Counted from the first letter of the stretch, positions 36,820 through 46,085 are shown. The stretch: DNA of 64,000 nt from Terriglobales bacterium (GCA_015655585.1 JAATEV010000024.1:36043-100042); one strand, 5' to 3'. A program made the numbers and translations. The notes: generated by a model from the letters alone, not told the origin.

Positions 36820-39800
36820 TCAGAAGGAGATGGTTCCGGCGAACTGCAGGGTTCGTCCGGGGGCTCCGTTGTTGCCTGCCGCCGAAGAACCAGTGACGGA
36901 GGTGACTTGTCCGAAGCTGGAGCTGGTCATGTCGGTGCTGGGATTGGCGAAGGTCGGGTGGTTGAGGGCGTTGAGCGCGTCGAGCCGGAACTGGAAGCTG
37001 ATGCCCTCGCGAATGGTGAAGCTGCGGAAGATGGAAGCGTTGAACTGGAGCTGGCCGGGGCCGCTGAAGACATTCTTGCCGACATTGCCCTGCGTCGGAA
37101 GTCCATTGACGGAGGCAGGCCGCGCAAAGGCCGTGGTATCGAACCAGGGATGTCCTACTCCGATCTGATGGAGTTTGTGGAAGGGAGCCACCTGATTGGG
37201 GGTTTGCGTGGTGCCGGGAGCGTTGAGCGCAGTGGAGCTGGCGGAGAAGAAGAGCGGCGTGCCGGTCTGGGCCCCGAGAAGCGAGCTGAGTTCCCAGCCA
37301 CCGGCGAGAGCAGAAGCGATGCCGTCGTGGAGGAGCTGCTTGTTGCGTCCGAATGGCAGCTCGTAGACGAAGCTCTGAGCGTAGGTGAGGCGCGTGTCCC
37401 AGGAGAGTGGCGCGTAGTCGCGGTGGGGATCGATGTAGAAGTTATACCCGGCGAGGCCGCCGCCGGTGGAGTTGTACCCCATGCCTTTCTGCCAGGCGAA
37501 GGAGGAGGTCCAGGTGAAGCCCTCGGAAAAGCGATGCTGGAGGCGAAGCTGAAGAGCGTTGTAGTTTGCGCTGGTGCCTTTGGGAAGCAGCTCGGTGGCG
37601 GCTGTGCGTCCGAAGGCCTTGTATTCGGGCTGGCCCTGGGCTCCGGCGCCGATGACGAGACCGGCGTTGAGGTTGAAGTTTCCGGGGATGTGTCGGCCTG
37701 AGTTGCCGACGTAGGCCATGGTGCTGACCCATTGATGACCCCAGTTCTGCTCGATGGTGAGGTTATAGGAGGTCACGATGGGATCGTGGTAGTTGGTGTT
37801 GACGGTGACCCAGCTTGAGTTGAGGAGCAGGGAGCCGGTGGCCGGAATGATTCCAGTGTTCGGAATGACGGGCTGCGGCGCGGTAGGAAAGCCCTGCGAA
37901 AGAGTCAGGGGCTGCCCGGAAGAGTTGCTGGCGGGAGCGTAGCTGCTCAACGCGTTGAAAGAGATGTTCTGCTTGACGGGATAGTTGTACGCATAGAACT
38001 TGTCGGGGAACGGAGTGCTGGACATGCCGAAGCCGCCGCGTATCACGGTGGTGGGCGTGGCACGATACGCAAATCCGACGCGCGGCTGGAAGTTGGAGAA
38101 CCGCTTGTTCATGCCGATGTTCATGGGAACATTGCCGTAGCCCGCGACGGAGAGGGTGTTATCGGCGGGGTTGTACTGCGAGAAGCCGCCTTTGGCTCTT
38201 GGCGTTGGAGGAGCGTAGTACTCCCAGCGCAGCCCATAGGTGAGGGTGAGCTTGGGGGTGGTTTGCCATGTGTCCTGAAGGAAGGCGAAGTAGAGCTTCT
38301 GCCGGAATGAGGCATCGCCGACGTTGACGTCGATGCCTGCACTGCTGGGGAGATCAAGCACGAAGCTGGCCATGTCGTTGGCGTAGCTGGTTGCGGCGCC
38401 GGGGAGCCCTGTCTGGCCATCGGCGTAGACGTAGGCGCCGCGTGTGCCGAAGACCTGGCCCTGGGTGATGTCGTCGCGAATGGCGCGGGTTTCAAAGCCT
38501 CCCTTGATGGAGTGATCGCCGAGGATCTTGGTCACGTTTACGACGGCATCGATGTTGGTTTCGGGATCGGTCTCGGGAAGAAACGCCTGATATCCGACGA
38601 TGGGCGCGGAGTAGCCGTTGATGGTGAAGTTGGGGACTCCGCTGCTGGTGAGACTGTTATTGATGTTCGGAATTCCGAGATCGGTTGCGGTATTGATGCC
38701 ATAGTCGCTTTGGAACTGGATGTTGTTGAAGTAGTTGACGCCTAAGCGTCCCTCGGCAAAGAGAGTGGGCGTGAAGATGTGGGTGTATTCGCCGGCTGCG
38801 ACCCAGGTAGTGTCGGTGCCTGTTCCTTCGTAGCCGCCTGCGGCGGGACCACCGGCATTGCCGAAAGCGGGGTCTTGCGTGGTGTTGACGACCTCACGGC
38901 TGAAGCGGGCGGTGAGGTGATCTTTTTCCAGAACGTTCTGATCCACCTTGATATCGAAGGTGGTGGAAGACTGGCGCAGCCCGACGGACTCCTGGAAGTT
39001 GCTGGTGTTTCCAGCACCGTTGATGTTGGGTAGGGGAATGAGGGCGAGAACGTTCTGCGGGATCTGCCGGAGGCGGGTCAGCGGAATGACGTTGGGTGTG
39101 CCGATGGGAATGCCCTGGGCAACGTTCGAGCCATCGGAGACGAACTGCTTGCGGCCGGTGCCATCGGGGTTTCCGGTGGTTGGGTCGTAGATGACCGTTG
39201 GGCTGGTGCGGAAGTCGCCGTTGCGAAAGGGCGCGCTGGGAACGCTGAAGAGACTGAAGACGCTGCTGTTATTCGAGTAGCGGAGAAAATCGCCAAAGAA
39301 GAAGGTGCGGTTTTTCAAGACCGGTCCGCCGATGGTGCCTCCATCGTAGTTGTTGGTAAAGCGCGGAAATTTTCCGGTGTTGTTGAAGTAGGAGCGCGCC
39401 GCGGTGGAGCTGACGGAGTTGTAGGCGTAGACGGAACCATGGAAGGAGTTGGTGCCTGACTTGAGTGTCACGTTGGTGACGGCACCGCCGGAGCGACCGA
39501 ACTCGGGCGCGTAGTTGCTGGTCTCGACGTCGACGGTTTGGATGGCGGCGGCGGGAGGGATGTAGATCTGAAGCAGGCCGCCGCGCTGGTTGTCGTCGAT
39601 GCCTTCGAGCTGGAGATTGTTGACCATCTCGGATTGGCCGTTGACGTGGAAAGATTGGGAGTTCTGAGAATCGAAGAACGCGGAGTGGTCGTAGATCGGC
39701 GTGGTGACGCCGGGGACGAGAGACTGGAGGCTCTGGAAGTTGCGGTTGGAGCTGAGAGGAAGATCTTCCACCTGCTTGGTTTCAAACTGGACGCTGACGT

Positions 39801-40197
39801 CGGAGCGGTCCGTCTGCAGGAGCGGAGCGGAGTCGGTGACGGTGATGGATTGAGAGACGGAGCCGGGCTGGAGGGTCACATCGAGCCGGGCCGTGGTGTT
39901 GACCGGAACCTGAACGTCTTTGGTGGCCTGGGTCTGGAAGCCCTGCATGGTGATCGTAACGGTGTAGACGCCGGGAGGCAGGAAGGTGAACTGATAGTTG
40001 CCGCTGTCATTGGTGGTTTGGGTAAAGGCGACGTTGGTCCGCTGCTCGACGATCTTGACCTGGGCATGGTCGATAGTTGCCTTGGAGGTATCGGTAACGT
40101 TGCCGACGAGTGTGGCGGTAACGGCCTGTCCATAGGCCATGAGCGATGTTCCGAACAGGAGGACAGGCGACAATATAGACAGCAGGAATCGTGACAT
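36820..40197 (-). CDS. TonB-dependent receptor with carboxypeptidase-regulatory N-terminal domain (Oar-like)
   Basis: A 1125-residue outer-membrane receptor typical of Acidobacteria. A signal peptide (FLLSILSPVLLFGTSLMAYG) is followed by a CarboxypepD_reg domain (ATLVGNVTDTSKATIDHAQV, about 30-110). A TonB plug-like segment starts near QSITVTDSAPLLQTDRSDVS, and a long beta-barrel ends in the aromatic terminus FAGTISF. It probably imports oligosaccharides or other large ligands. The ATG at 40197 has GAGGAG 8 bases upstream. It is divergent from a carboxylesterase gene across 356 bp that contains two GTCWGAC sites. Confidence 0.92.
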   Translation of the reverse strand: MSRFLLSILSPVLLFGTSLMAYGQAVTATLVGNVTDTSKATIDHAQVKIVEQRTNVAFTQTTNDSGNYQFTFLPPGVYTVTITMQGFQTQATKDVQVPVNTTARLDVTLQPGSVSQSITVTDSAPLLQTDRSDVSVQFETKQVEDLPLSSNRNFQSLQSLVPGVTTPIYDHSAFFDSQNSQSFHVNGQSEMVNNLQLEGIDDNQRGGLLQIYIPPAAAIQTVDVETSNYAPEFGRSGGAVTNVTLKSGTNSFHGSVYAYNSVSSTAARSYFNNTGKFPRFTNNYDGGTIGGPVLKNRTFFFGDFLRYSNNSSVFSLFSVPSAPFRNGDFRTSPTVIYDPTTGNPDGTGRKQFVSDGSNVAQGIPIGTPNVIPLTRLRQIPQNVLALIPLPNINGAGNTSNFQESVGLRQSSTTFDIKVDQNVLEKDHLTARFSREVVNTTQDPAFGNAGGPAAGGYEGTGTDTTWVAAGEYTHIFTPTLFAEGRLGVNYFNNIQFQSDYGINTATDLGIPNINNSLTSSGVPNFTINGYSAPIVGYQAFLPETDPETNIDAVVNVTKILGDHSIKGGFETRAIRDDITQGQVFGTRGAYVYADGQTGLPGAATSYANDMASFVLDLPSSAGIDVNVGDASFRQKLYFAFLQDTWQTTPKLTLTYGLRWEYYAPPTPRAKGGFSQYNPADNTLSVAGYGNVPMNIGMNKRFSNFQPRVGFAYRATPTTVIRGGFGMSSTPFPDKFYAYNYPVKQNISFNALSSYAPASNSSGQPLTLSQGFPTAPQPVIPNTGIIPATGSLLLNSSWVTVNTNYHDPIVTSYNLTIEQNWGHQWVSTMAYVGNSGRHIPGNFNLNAGLVIGAGAQGQPEYKAFGRTAATELLPKGTSANYNALQLRLQHRFSEGFTWTSSFAWQKGMGYNSTGGGLAGYNFYIDPHRDYAPLSWDTRLTYAQSFVYELPFGRNKQLLHDGIASALAGGWELSSLLGAQTGTPLFFSASSTALNAPGTTQTPNQVAPFHKLHQIGVGHPWFDTTAFARPASVNGLPTQGNVGKNVFSGPGQLQFNASIFRSFTIREGISFQFRLDALNALNHPTFANPSTDMTSSSFGQVTSVTGSSAAGNNGAPGRTLQFAGTISF

Positions 40198-40321
40198 TCT
40201 GGTCTCCTCAAAAGCCAATCACTGCAACAGGGAATACGGACAGAGCCGACGGGAGATATCGAGATTTATTACAAGACCGACAGTTTGTGGTCCCCGAAGG
40301 CAGACGTATGCTAGTCACACT

Positions 40322-40362
40322 GTCAGACCATCGTCAAGTCGAAAATGAAGTAATTGTCTGAC
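40322..40362. promoter_or_regulatory. Paired GTCAGAC/GTCTGAC sites between the TonB receptor and esterase genes
   Basis: GTCAGAC (40322-40328) and GTCTGAC (40356-40362) are inverted copies with centres 34 bases apart in the divergent promoter region. A near copy, GTCTGAT, lies at about 43058 in front of the glycosidase-like gene. These resemble GntR/FadR-type half-sites, and a GntR gene lies 2 kb away. The remainder of 40198-40553 shows no coding sequence. Confidence 0.45.
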
Positions 40363-40553
40363 TTTTTCTTTTCCTGAAATTCGTCGATTTACTGTGTCGG
40401 TGGTGTTAGGCTTCCGCAGAATCGTGGTGATTGGCTGCGCGTTCTCTGTACATGTTCGAGACGCGGCAGGAGCAGATGCGGCGCATCTCTTTGCCTGCGG
40501 CAAGATAGATATGCTACGGAATACGTGGTGTTGGTCCACATAGGAGAATCTCT

Positions 40554-42155
40554 TTGCGACAGATCGTTTTACAGGTGTTTCTGTTATGGGCGATTGCAGA
40601 CGCGATGGCTGGGGGCCAGAGTGCGAGGGTCTCGATTGATGCCGGGCGTCTGGAGGGCGCTGCACAGAATGGCGTTGTCTCGTTCAAAGGCATACCATTT
40701 GCCGAGTCTCCGACGGGCAAGCTGCGGTGGCGTCCGCCACAGCCGGTGAAGGTGTGGAAGGGAATTCGCAAAGCAGATGCTTATGGCCATGACTGTATGC
40801 AGCTTCCGGCTCCGGGGGAGGCGGCTCCGGCAGGCACTACTGCACGGGATGAAGATTGCCTGTATCTGAATGTGTGGAGGCCTGGGCATGAGGCCAAGAG
40901 GCGGCTGCCGGTGATGGTGTGGATCTACGGTGGCGGCTTCTTGAATGGTGGAGCTTCGCCCGCGGTGTATGACGGAAGCGCCTTCGCGCAGAGGGGCGTG
41001 GTGTTCGTCAGCTTCAACTATCGGCTGGGGCGTTTTGGCTTCTTTGCGCATCCGGCGTTGACCGCGGAAGATCCTCATGGGCCATTGGGCAATTATGGCT
41101 TTATGGACCAGATTGCGGCGTTGCAATGGGTGCGGCGGAATATCGCTGCCTTTGGCGGAGACCCGGAGAACGTGACGCTCTTTGGAGAGTCGGCAGGAGG
41201 CTCTTCGGTACATACGATGATGACTTCACCGATGGCGCGTGGGCTGTTTGCGAAGGCGATTGTCGAGTCGGGAGGAGGGCGCGATGCCGCTCAGCCACGC
41301 GCTTTGCTGGCGCGGGATGCGAAGCCGGGCGCTCCGCCGCCGGGCGAGACGGTGGGACTGGAGTTCGCGCAGAGCAAGGGGATTGCGGGAACGGACGCTA
41401 AGGCGTTGGAGGCTTTGCGGAGTTTGTCTCCTGAGGCGCTGGTGGACAATCTGAATATCATCACGCGAAGGACGGGGCACTCGACGGCATCGACGTATCC
41501 GGGGCCGATGATTGACGGCAAGGTGGTGAAGGAGACAGCGCAGGCGGCCTATGAAGCCGGGCGGCAGATGAAGCTTCCGATGATGATTGGAGCGAATGAC
41601 AACGACCTGGCGTATCCGCAGGGGAACACGGTGGACGAACTGCTGGCACCGTTTGGAGCGCGTTTGCAGGAGGCTCGAAGGGAGTATGACCCGGAGGGCA
41701 AGAACAATATTCATGACGTTGGCGTGCGCGTGGCGAGCGATCGTGCGGAGGTGGAGCCAGCGCGTTTTCTGGCGCGGCTGCTGACGGGGCAAGGACAGAG
41801 GATTTATCTTTACCGTTTCTCGTATGTGGCGCAGGTGATGCGAAAGGAGTGGCCGGGAGCCACTCATGCTTCGGAGGTGCCCTTTGTGTTCGATACTGTG
41901 GCGGCGCGGTATGGTGAGTCCCTGACGCCGGAGGATCGGAAGATGGCCGACGCTACCATTGCCCGCTGGGTTGGGTTTGCGAAGACCGGCAAGCCGGATG
42001 TGGAGGGAGGAGCTTTGTGGCCTGCGTTCGATCCGCATCATGAGCTGATGATGAACTTTACAGCGCATGGACTTGCTATGGAGACAGACCCGTTGAAGGC
42101 GAGGCTCGATCTGACAGAAGGGACGTACTCCGATGCTCGTGGAGAACGCCGTTAA
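40554..42155 (+). CDS. Type-B carboxylesterase, exported
   Basis: An alpha/beta-hydrolase of 533 residues. VSFKGIPFAESPTGKLRW, EDCLYLNVWRP, the oxyanion-hole loop VWIYGGGFLNGG, YRLGRFGFFAHP and the nucleophile S213 in LFGESAGGSS are classical type-B carboxylesterase motifs. An acidic residue and a His (ATHASEVPFVFDT) complete the triad. A short hydrophobic N terminus (VLQVFLLWAIADAMA) suggests export. The likely start is TTG at 40554, with AGGAGA exactly 6 bases upstream. The GntR gene follows after 27 bp. Confidence 0.9.
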   Translation: MRQIVLQVFLLWAIADAMAGGQSARVSIDAGRLEGAAQNGVVSFKGIPFAESPTGKLRWRPPQPVKVWKGIRKADAYGHDCMQLPAPGEAAPAGTTARDEDCLYLNVWRPGHEAKRRLPVMVWIYGGGFLNGGASPAVYDGSAFAQRGVVFVSFNYRLGRFGFFAHPALTAEDPHGPLGNYGFMDQIAALQWVRRNIAAFGGDPENVTLFGESAGGSSVHTMMTSPMARGLFAKAIVESGGGRDAAQPRALLARDAKPGAPPPGETVGLEFAQSKGIAGTDAKALEALRSLSPEALVDNLNIITRRTGHSTASTYPGPMIDGKVVKETAQAAYEAGRQMKLPMMIGANDNDLAYPQGNTVDELLAPFGARLQEARREYDPEGKNNIHDVGVRVASDRAEVEPARFLARLLTGQGQRIYLYRFSYVAQVMRKEWPGATHASEVPFVFDTVAARYGESLTPEDRKMADATIARWVGFAKTGKPDVEGGALWPAFDPHHELMMNFTAHGLAMETDPLKARLDLTEGTYSDARGERR

Positions 42156-42182
42156 TAATCGACGACGTCAGAGATCAATCGT

Positions 42183-43052
42183 ATGGTGACGAAGCTTAAT
42201 CATTCCCGCGCCGGAGTTATTCAGGCAAAGATCAGGCCGATCGTCAGGACGTCGATCAGCGACAAGATCGTGGAACAGCTTATGAAGCTGATTGCAGATG
42301 GCGATCTTAGACCGGGGCAGTTATTGCCGACGGAGAAGACGCTGTGCGTGTACTTCGATGCAGGACGCTCCTCTTTGCGGGAGGCCTTGCAATGTCTTTG
42401 TATCGTTGGCGTTCTGAGCAGGCGCGCTGGAGAGGGAATCGCCGTTGCCGAGGGAGGGAACAAGTTTCTTCAGAAGTTTGTGGAGTGGCGGATCATCACG
42501 GAGCAGCACGATATTGAAGACCTGATGCAGGTACGGATCGCGCTTGAGAGTGTAACGGCAGAGGGGGCTGCCCGGCAGGCGAAAGAGGAGGGCATTGCAG
42601 AGCTTTGTCTTCTGCTGGAAAAGATGAAAGGCGCGGCAGACGATAAGAAGCTCTTTGCGGCTCTCGATCTGAAGTTTCATCTTTACCTGGCCGAGGCTTC
42701 TGAGAATTCACTTTTGCTTCATCTGATCTCCACGATTCGAAATCAACTGGAGAAGATGATCGACAGGGTGTTGCCTCTGCCTGATGCTATGCCGCTCTCG
42801 CTGAAGGAGCACATTGCTATTGTCGATGCGGTGGCGTGTCATGATTCGGCGAAGGCGTGTGCGGCGATGCGTCGTCATCTGAATGCGACGCTGAAGCGGT
42901 ATCACCGCGCGCTTGACGTTCAGCGCGTATCGACAGCCTCGTTCGGTCATAAGAAAAGTTCAGGCGGGAGTAAGCAAACAGGGAAGGCTAACGTTCCAGC
43001 GAAGACTGGGGCTCAACAATATGCTCCGGAGATCCTGCTGCCGGTCCATTGA
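42183..43052 (+). CDS. GntR/FadR-family transcriptional regulator
   Basis: A 289-residue regulator. The N-terminal winged helix shows DLRPGQLLPTEKTLCVYFD, GRSSLREALQCLCIVGVL and RRAGEGIAVAEG. The FCD-type all-helical ligand domain (about 105-230) has DLMQVRIALESVTAEGAARQ, FHLYLAEASENSLLLHLI and EHIAIVDAV. FCD regulators bind small acids or sugar acids. It sits between the carboxylesterase and the glycosidase-like gene; GTCWGAC sites at 40322-40362 and near 43058 are candidate operators. Confidence 0.9.
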   Translation: MVTKLNHSRAGVIQAKIRPIVRTSISDKIVEQLMKLIADGDLRPGQLLPTEKTLCVYFDAGRSSLREALQCLCIVGVLSRRAGEGIAVAEGGNKFLQKFVEWRIITEQHDIEDLMQVRIALESVTAEGAARQAKEEGIAELCLLLEKMKGAADDKKLFAALDLKFHLYLAEASENSLLLHLISTIRNQLEKMIDRVLPLPDAMPLSLKEHIAIVDAVACHDSAKACAAMRRHLNATLKRYHRALDVQRVSTASFGHKKSSGGSKQTGKANVPAKTGAQQYAPEILLPVH

Positions 43053-43128
43053 CAATGGTCTGATAGGCTGAATAGGATCAACCGCTAACTACATTCGTGC
43101 GCATGGTTTTATCTTCTGGGGAGAGTAT

Positions 43129-45816
43129 ATGGATCGTCGCGACTTCTTGAAATCGAGTGGGACTGCAGCGCTTCTGGCCACGGTGGCCCCGGAGAGCTTT
43201 GCGGAGGGACAGGCTGGGGCTGTCACTCTTGTTGTCGATCCGGCAGATGCCGTTGCCGCGGCAGGGCCGTCAACGTGGGCCGTGGAGCAGTTGTCGCAGG
43301 AGCTGAAGTCGCGCGGTGTTGCGGTCGCACGCGTGGCGAGCGTTGAAGCTGCGAATAAGAGTAGCCTCTGCATTGTGGCGGCAGGAGCAAATTCTTCTTC
43401 CGCTACGTCGCTCTTGAAAGCTGCAAAGGTTATGGTAAAACAAGCGCCGGAGTCTCTGGCGATTGTGCGAAGCTCACGCGGCGGCAAGCCGCTTCTGCTG
43501 GCCTGCGGCTATGATGTGCGCGGTCTTGTGTACGCGTTGACGGAGTTGACGGATACTGTTCAGCTTGCGTCCGATCCTCAGCGTGCGCTGGCGAATGTAA
43601 CAACGATGGAGGAGCATCCGGCGAACCAGGTGCGAAGTATGACGCGGCTTTTCTGCAGCGATGTGGAGGACAAGCCCTGGTATAACGATCGCGAGATGTG
43701 GCCGAAGTACTTTGACATGCTGGTGGCCCAGCGGTTCAACCGGTTCAACCTTGCTTTCGGGATTGGCTATGACTTTATTCGCAAGGTCACGGATGGATAC
43801 TTCCTGTTCACTTATCCGTTTCTGCTGAAGGTGCCGGGATATAACGTTCGTGTGCCACAGCTTCCGGATGCGGAGCGCGATCACAACCTGGAGATGTTGA
43901 AGTACATCGGCGAGCAGTGCGTGATGCGCGGGCTGGAGTTCCATGTGGGCCTGTGGATGCATGGCTATGTATGGATCGATAGCCCGAACCCGAACTACAC
44001 CATCGAAGGGCTGGACAAGACGACGCATGGGCCGTATTGCCGCGATGCGGTGCGGTTGCTGTTGCAGACGGTGCCGAATATTCAGGGACTCACGTTTCGT
44101 ATTCACGGCGAGAGCGGCGTGGAGGAGGGCAGCTTCGAGTTCTGGAAGACGGTCTTCGACGGCGTGGCGACGTGCGGACGCAAGGTGCCGATTGACATGC
44201 ACGCGAAGGGGATGAGCCCGCAGATGACGGAGATCGCGCTGAACACGCGGCAGCCGGTGCAGATGACGCCGAAGTTCTGGGCAGAGCATCTAGGGATGAC
44301 GTATCACCAGGCGGACATTCGCGTGCTCGAAAAGCCAAAGACGGAGAACAGGACCGGCTTGATGGCTTTGAGCGATGGGACGAGAAGTTTTCTGCGGTAT
44401 GGGTATGGCGATCTTCTGCCGGAGGACCGCAGGTGGACGGTGGTTCATCGCATCTGGCCGGGAACGCAGCGAGTTTTGCTGTGGGGCGATCCTGTGTTTG
44501 CAGCGGGCTACTCCCGCGCTTTCAGCTTCTGCGGCAGCAACGGCGTAGAGATCATGGAGGCGTTGTCGTTCAAGGGCCGGCGCGGTTCGGGTCATGCCGG
44601 AAGCCGCTGCGCCTATGCCGATGCGTCCTACGATACTCGATGGGATTGGCAGAAGTACGAGTATGGAACCCGGTTATGGGGGCGTATGCTCTATAACCCG
44701 GAGACGAAGCCGGAGGTGTGGCAGCGTCTTCTGAAGCAACAGTATGGGCCGGGCGCGGATGCGATGGAGAGTGCGCTGGCCAATGTCAGCCGGATTCTGC
44801 CGATCATTCTGACGGCACATGCGCCTTCCGCGGGCAACAATACTTATTGGCCGGAGTTGTATTTCAATCACTCCATGGTCGATGCGGAACATCCCGGACC
44901 ATATCGCGATTCTCCGGTGCCGCGTGTCTTCGGCACGGTGAGCCCGATGGACCCGAAGCTGTTTCAGAGCATCAACGAACATGCCGAATATCTGCTGGAG
45001 AGCCGCTCGGATGGGAGATACAGCCCGATTGAGGTGGCGCAGTGGATCGAGGACTATGCGGCAGCCGGACGAAAGAGCCTGGCGCAAGCGGAGACCAGTT
45101 CTACGGGGCGCGGTACTGCGGTGTATCGTCGCGCGAAGGTCGATATTTTGATTCAGGCCGGACTCGGCGAGTTTTTCTCGGCGAAGCTTCGGGCGGGCGT
45201 GCTCTTCCATCTATTCGAAGTTACGGGAGAGAACGCTGCGTTGCAGGAGGCTGTTGCGCAGTACAAAAAAGCGCGTGGAATCTGGGCCGAACTGGCAAAC
45301 GTTGGCAAGGATGTTTACATGACGGACATCACGCTTGGCGAGGAGCCGCAGTTGCGCGGTCACTGGCTGGATCGTCTGCCCGCGATGGACAAAGATATCG
45401 AGGCGATCTCGGCGAAGCGGAACAACACGTCTGCGGCGATGGCTTCGCCTAAGCTTGCCGCTGCCATACAGCAGGCGGTTGGGCAGCCTCAGCGCAAGGC
45501 GATCAGGGCACAGCATCATGCTCCAGCACGTTTCGGTCGAGGGCAGGCTCTGCCGCTTACGATCGATGCTCCATCCGGTACTACGCGCGTGCGGCTGCAC
45601 TATCGTCATGTAGACCAGGCGGAGAACTACCAGGTGGTTGCGATGGAACAGAAGGGGACCCAGTTTACGGCGAGTATTCCGGCGGCGTACACGCAAACAG
45701 AGTTTCCGCTTGAGTACTTCTTTGAGGTGAGCGACAGCACAAATGTTGCCGGAATTTATCCGGGATTTGCGCCTGATCTAACAAACCAGCCTTATTTTGT
45801 GGTGCGGAGCGTGTAA
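43129..45816 (+). CDS. Tat-exported glycosidase-like protein of unassigned family
   Basis: An 895-residue protein starting MDRRDFLKSSGTAALLAT, a Tat signal. Residues about 30-160 resemble the alpha/beta non-catalytic N-terminal domain seen before GH20/GH67-type barrels (WAVEQLSQELKSRG, LACGYDVRGLVYALTEL). A barrel-like region follows, with RFNRFNLAFGIGYDF, RGLEFHVGLWMHGYVW, TFRIHGESGVEEG and IDMHAKGMSPQMTEIA. A helical region and a C-terminal beta-sandwich end the protein. I cannot place it in a named family or identify catalytic carboxylates with certainty. It is flanked by the GntR regulator and a hairpin terminator at 45825-45851. Confidence 0.8.
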   Translation: MDRRDFLKSSGTAALLATVAPESFAEGQAGAVTLVVDPADAVAAAGPSTWAVEQLSQELKSRGVAVARVASVEAANKSSLCIVAAGANSSSATSLLKAAKVMVKQAPESLAIVRSSRGGKPLLLACGYDVRGLVYALTELTDTVQLASDPQRALANVTTMEEHPANQVRSMTRLFCSDVEDKPWYNDREMWPKYFDMLVAQRFNRFNLAFGIGYDFIRKVTDGYFLFTYPFLLKVPGYNVRVPQLPDAERDHNLEMLKYIGEQCVMRGLEFHVGLWMHGYVWIDSPNPNYTIEGLDKTTHGPYCRDAVRLLLQTVPNIQGLTFRIHGESGVEEGSFEFWKTVFDGVATCGRKVPIDMHAKGMSPQMTEIALNTRQPVQMTPKFWAEHLGMTYHQADIRVLEKPKTENRTGLMALSDGTRSFLRYGYGDLLPEDRRWTVVHRIWPGTQRVLLWGDPVFAAGYSRAFSFCGSNGVEIMEALSFKGRRGSGHAGSRCAYADASYDTRWDWQKYEYGTRLWGRMLYNPETKPEVWQRLLKQQYGPGADAMESALANVSRILPIILTAHAPSAGNNTYWPELYFNHSMVDAEHPGPYRDSPVPRVFGTVSPMDPKLFQSINEHAEYLLESRSDGRYSPIEVAQWIEDYAAAGRKSLAQAETSSTGRGTAVYRRAKVDILIQAGLGEFFSAKLRAGVLFHLFEVTGENAALQEAVAQYKKARGIWAELANVGKDVYMTDITLGEEPQLRGHWLDRLPAMDKDIEAISAKRNNTSAAMASPKLAAAIQQAVGQPQRKAIRAQHHAPARFGRGQALPLTIDAPSGTTRVRLHYRHVDQAENYQVVAMEQKGTQFTASIPAAYTQTEFPLEYFFEVSDSTNVAGIYPGFAPDLTNQPYFVVRSV

Positions 45817-45824
45817 ATCCGTTA

Positions 45825-45851
45825 GCCGGATCATTCTATGATCCGGCCTTT
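45825..45851 (+). terminator. Intrinsic terminator after the glycosidase-like gene
   Basis: GCCGGATCAT (45825-45834) pairs perfectly with 45838-45847 around 3 bases, followed by CTTTG. The T-run is weak but the stem is strong. Confidence 0.65.
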
Positions 45852-45906
45852 GCAATCGGTGCGGTTGTTCGCTTCAACGGTTGGTTGAGCGATCGTACCG
45901 ATTGTG

Positions 45907-45935
45907 TTGACATCGGAAACAAGTTTCCCTATACA
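45907..45935 (+). promoter_or_regulatory. Strong promoter with an operator-like palindrome in its spacer
   Basis: TTGACA (45907-45912), a 17-base spacer and TATACA (45930-45935) form a near-consensus promoter. The spacer contains GGAAACAAGTTTCC (45915-45928), an inverted repeat that would be a natural operator. The predicted transcript start coincides with the ATG of the Cys-rich short ORF at 45942. Confidence 0.75.
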
Positions 45936-45941
45936 TCAACT

Positions 45942-46025
45942 ATGCACAGCTATTCTGCCAAGCTTTGGTGTTGTTGCCGCCTCATCGCAGGTGGGTGTGC
46001 TCGTGGAGTGAAAGTTCTGCTCTAA
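45942..46025 (+). CDS. Cys-rich leader peptide ahead of the sulfatase gene
   Basis: This is a 27-residue ORF starting MHSYSAKLW, with Cys-Cys-Cys at residues 10-12 (TGT TGT TGC) and another Cys at 19. Its ATG lies 6 bases after the -10 box, so the mRNA would be leaderless. A terminator-like hairpin follows 25 bases after its stop, and the sulfatase starts 125 bases downstream. The layout matches a cysteine-responsive attenuator leader, as described for Cys-rich leader peptides in mycobacteria. The peptide itself has no recognisable fold. The function is inference; the ORF and its elements are visible. Confidence 0.65.
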   Translation: MHSYSAKLWCCCRLIAGGCARGVKVLL

Positions 46026-46050
46026 CTGACAGGACGCAATAGAGTTTGCG

Positions 46051-46085
46051 AGATGCCCGCCTCTTCCTGAGCGGGCATCTTTGTC
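46051..46085 (+). terminator. Terminator-like attenuator hairpin before the sulfatase
   Basis: AGATGCCCGC (46051-46060) pairs perfectly with 46071-46080 around a 10-base loop, followed by TTGTC. Upstream, CTCTA/TAGAG and CGCAA/TTGCG stems (46020-46050) overlap and are mutually exclusive. The position between a short Cys-rich ORF and the sulfatase start fits an attenuator. Confidence 0.65.

Noticed and set aside
39876..40211. A Cys-containing ORF at the start of the first TonB receptor gene (MRRPECHDSCC...), considered as another Cys leader
   Set aside because: It overlaps the receptor coding region in another frame, lacks a Cys triplet and has no terminator. It is a shadow frame.
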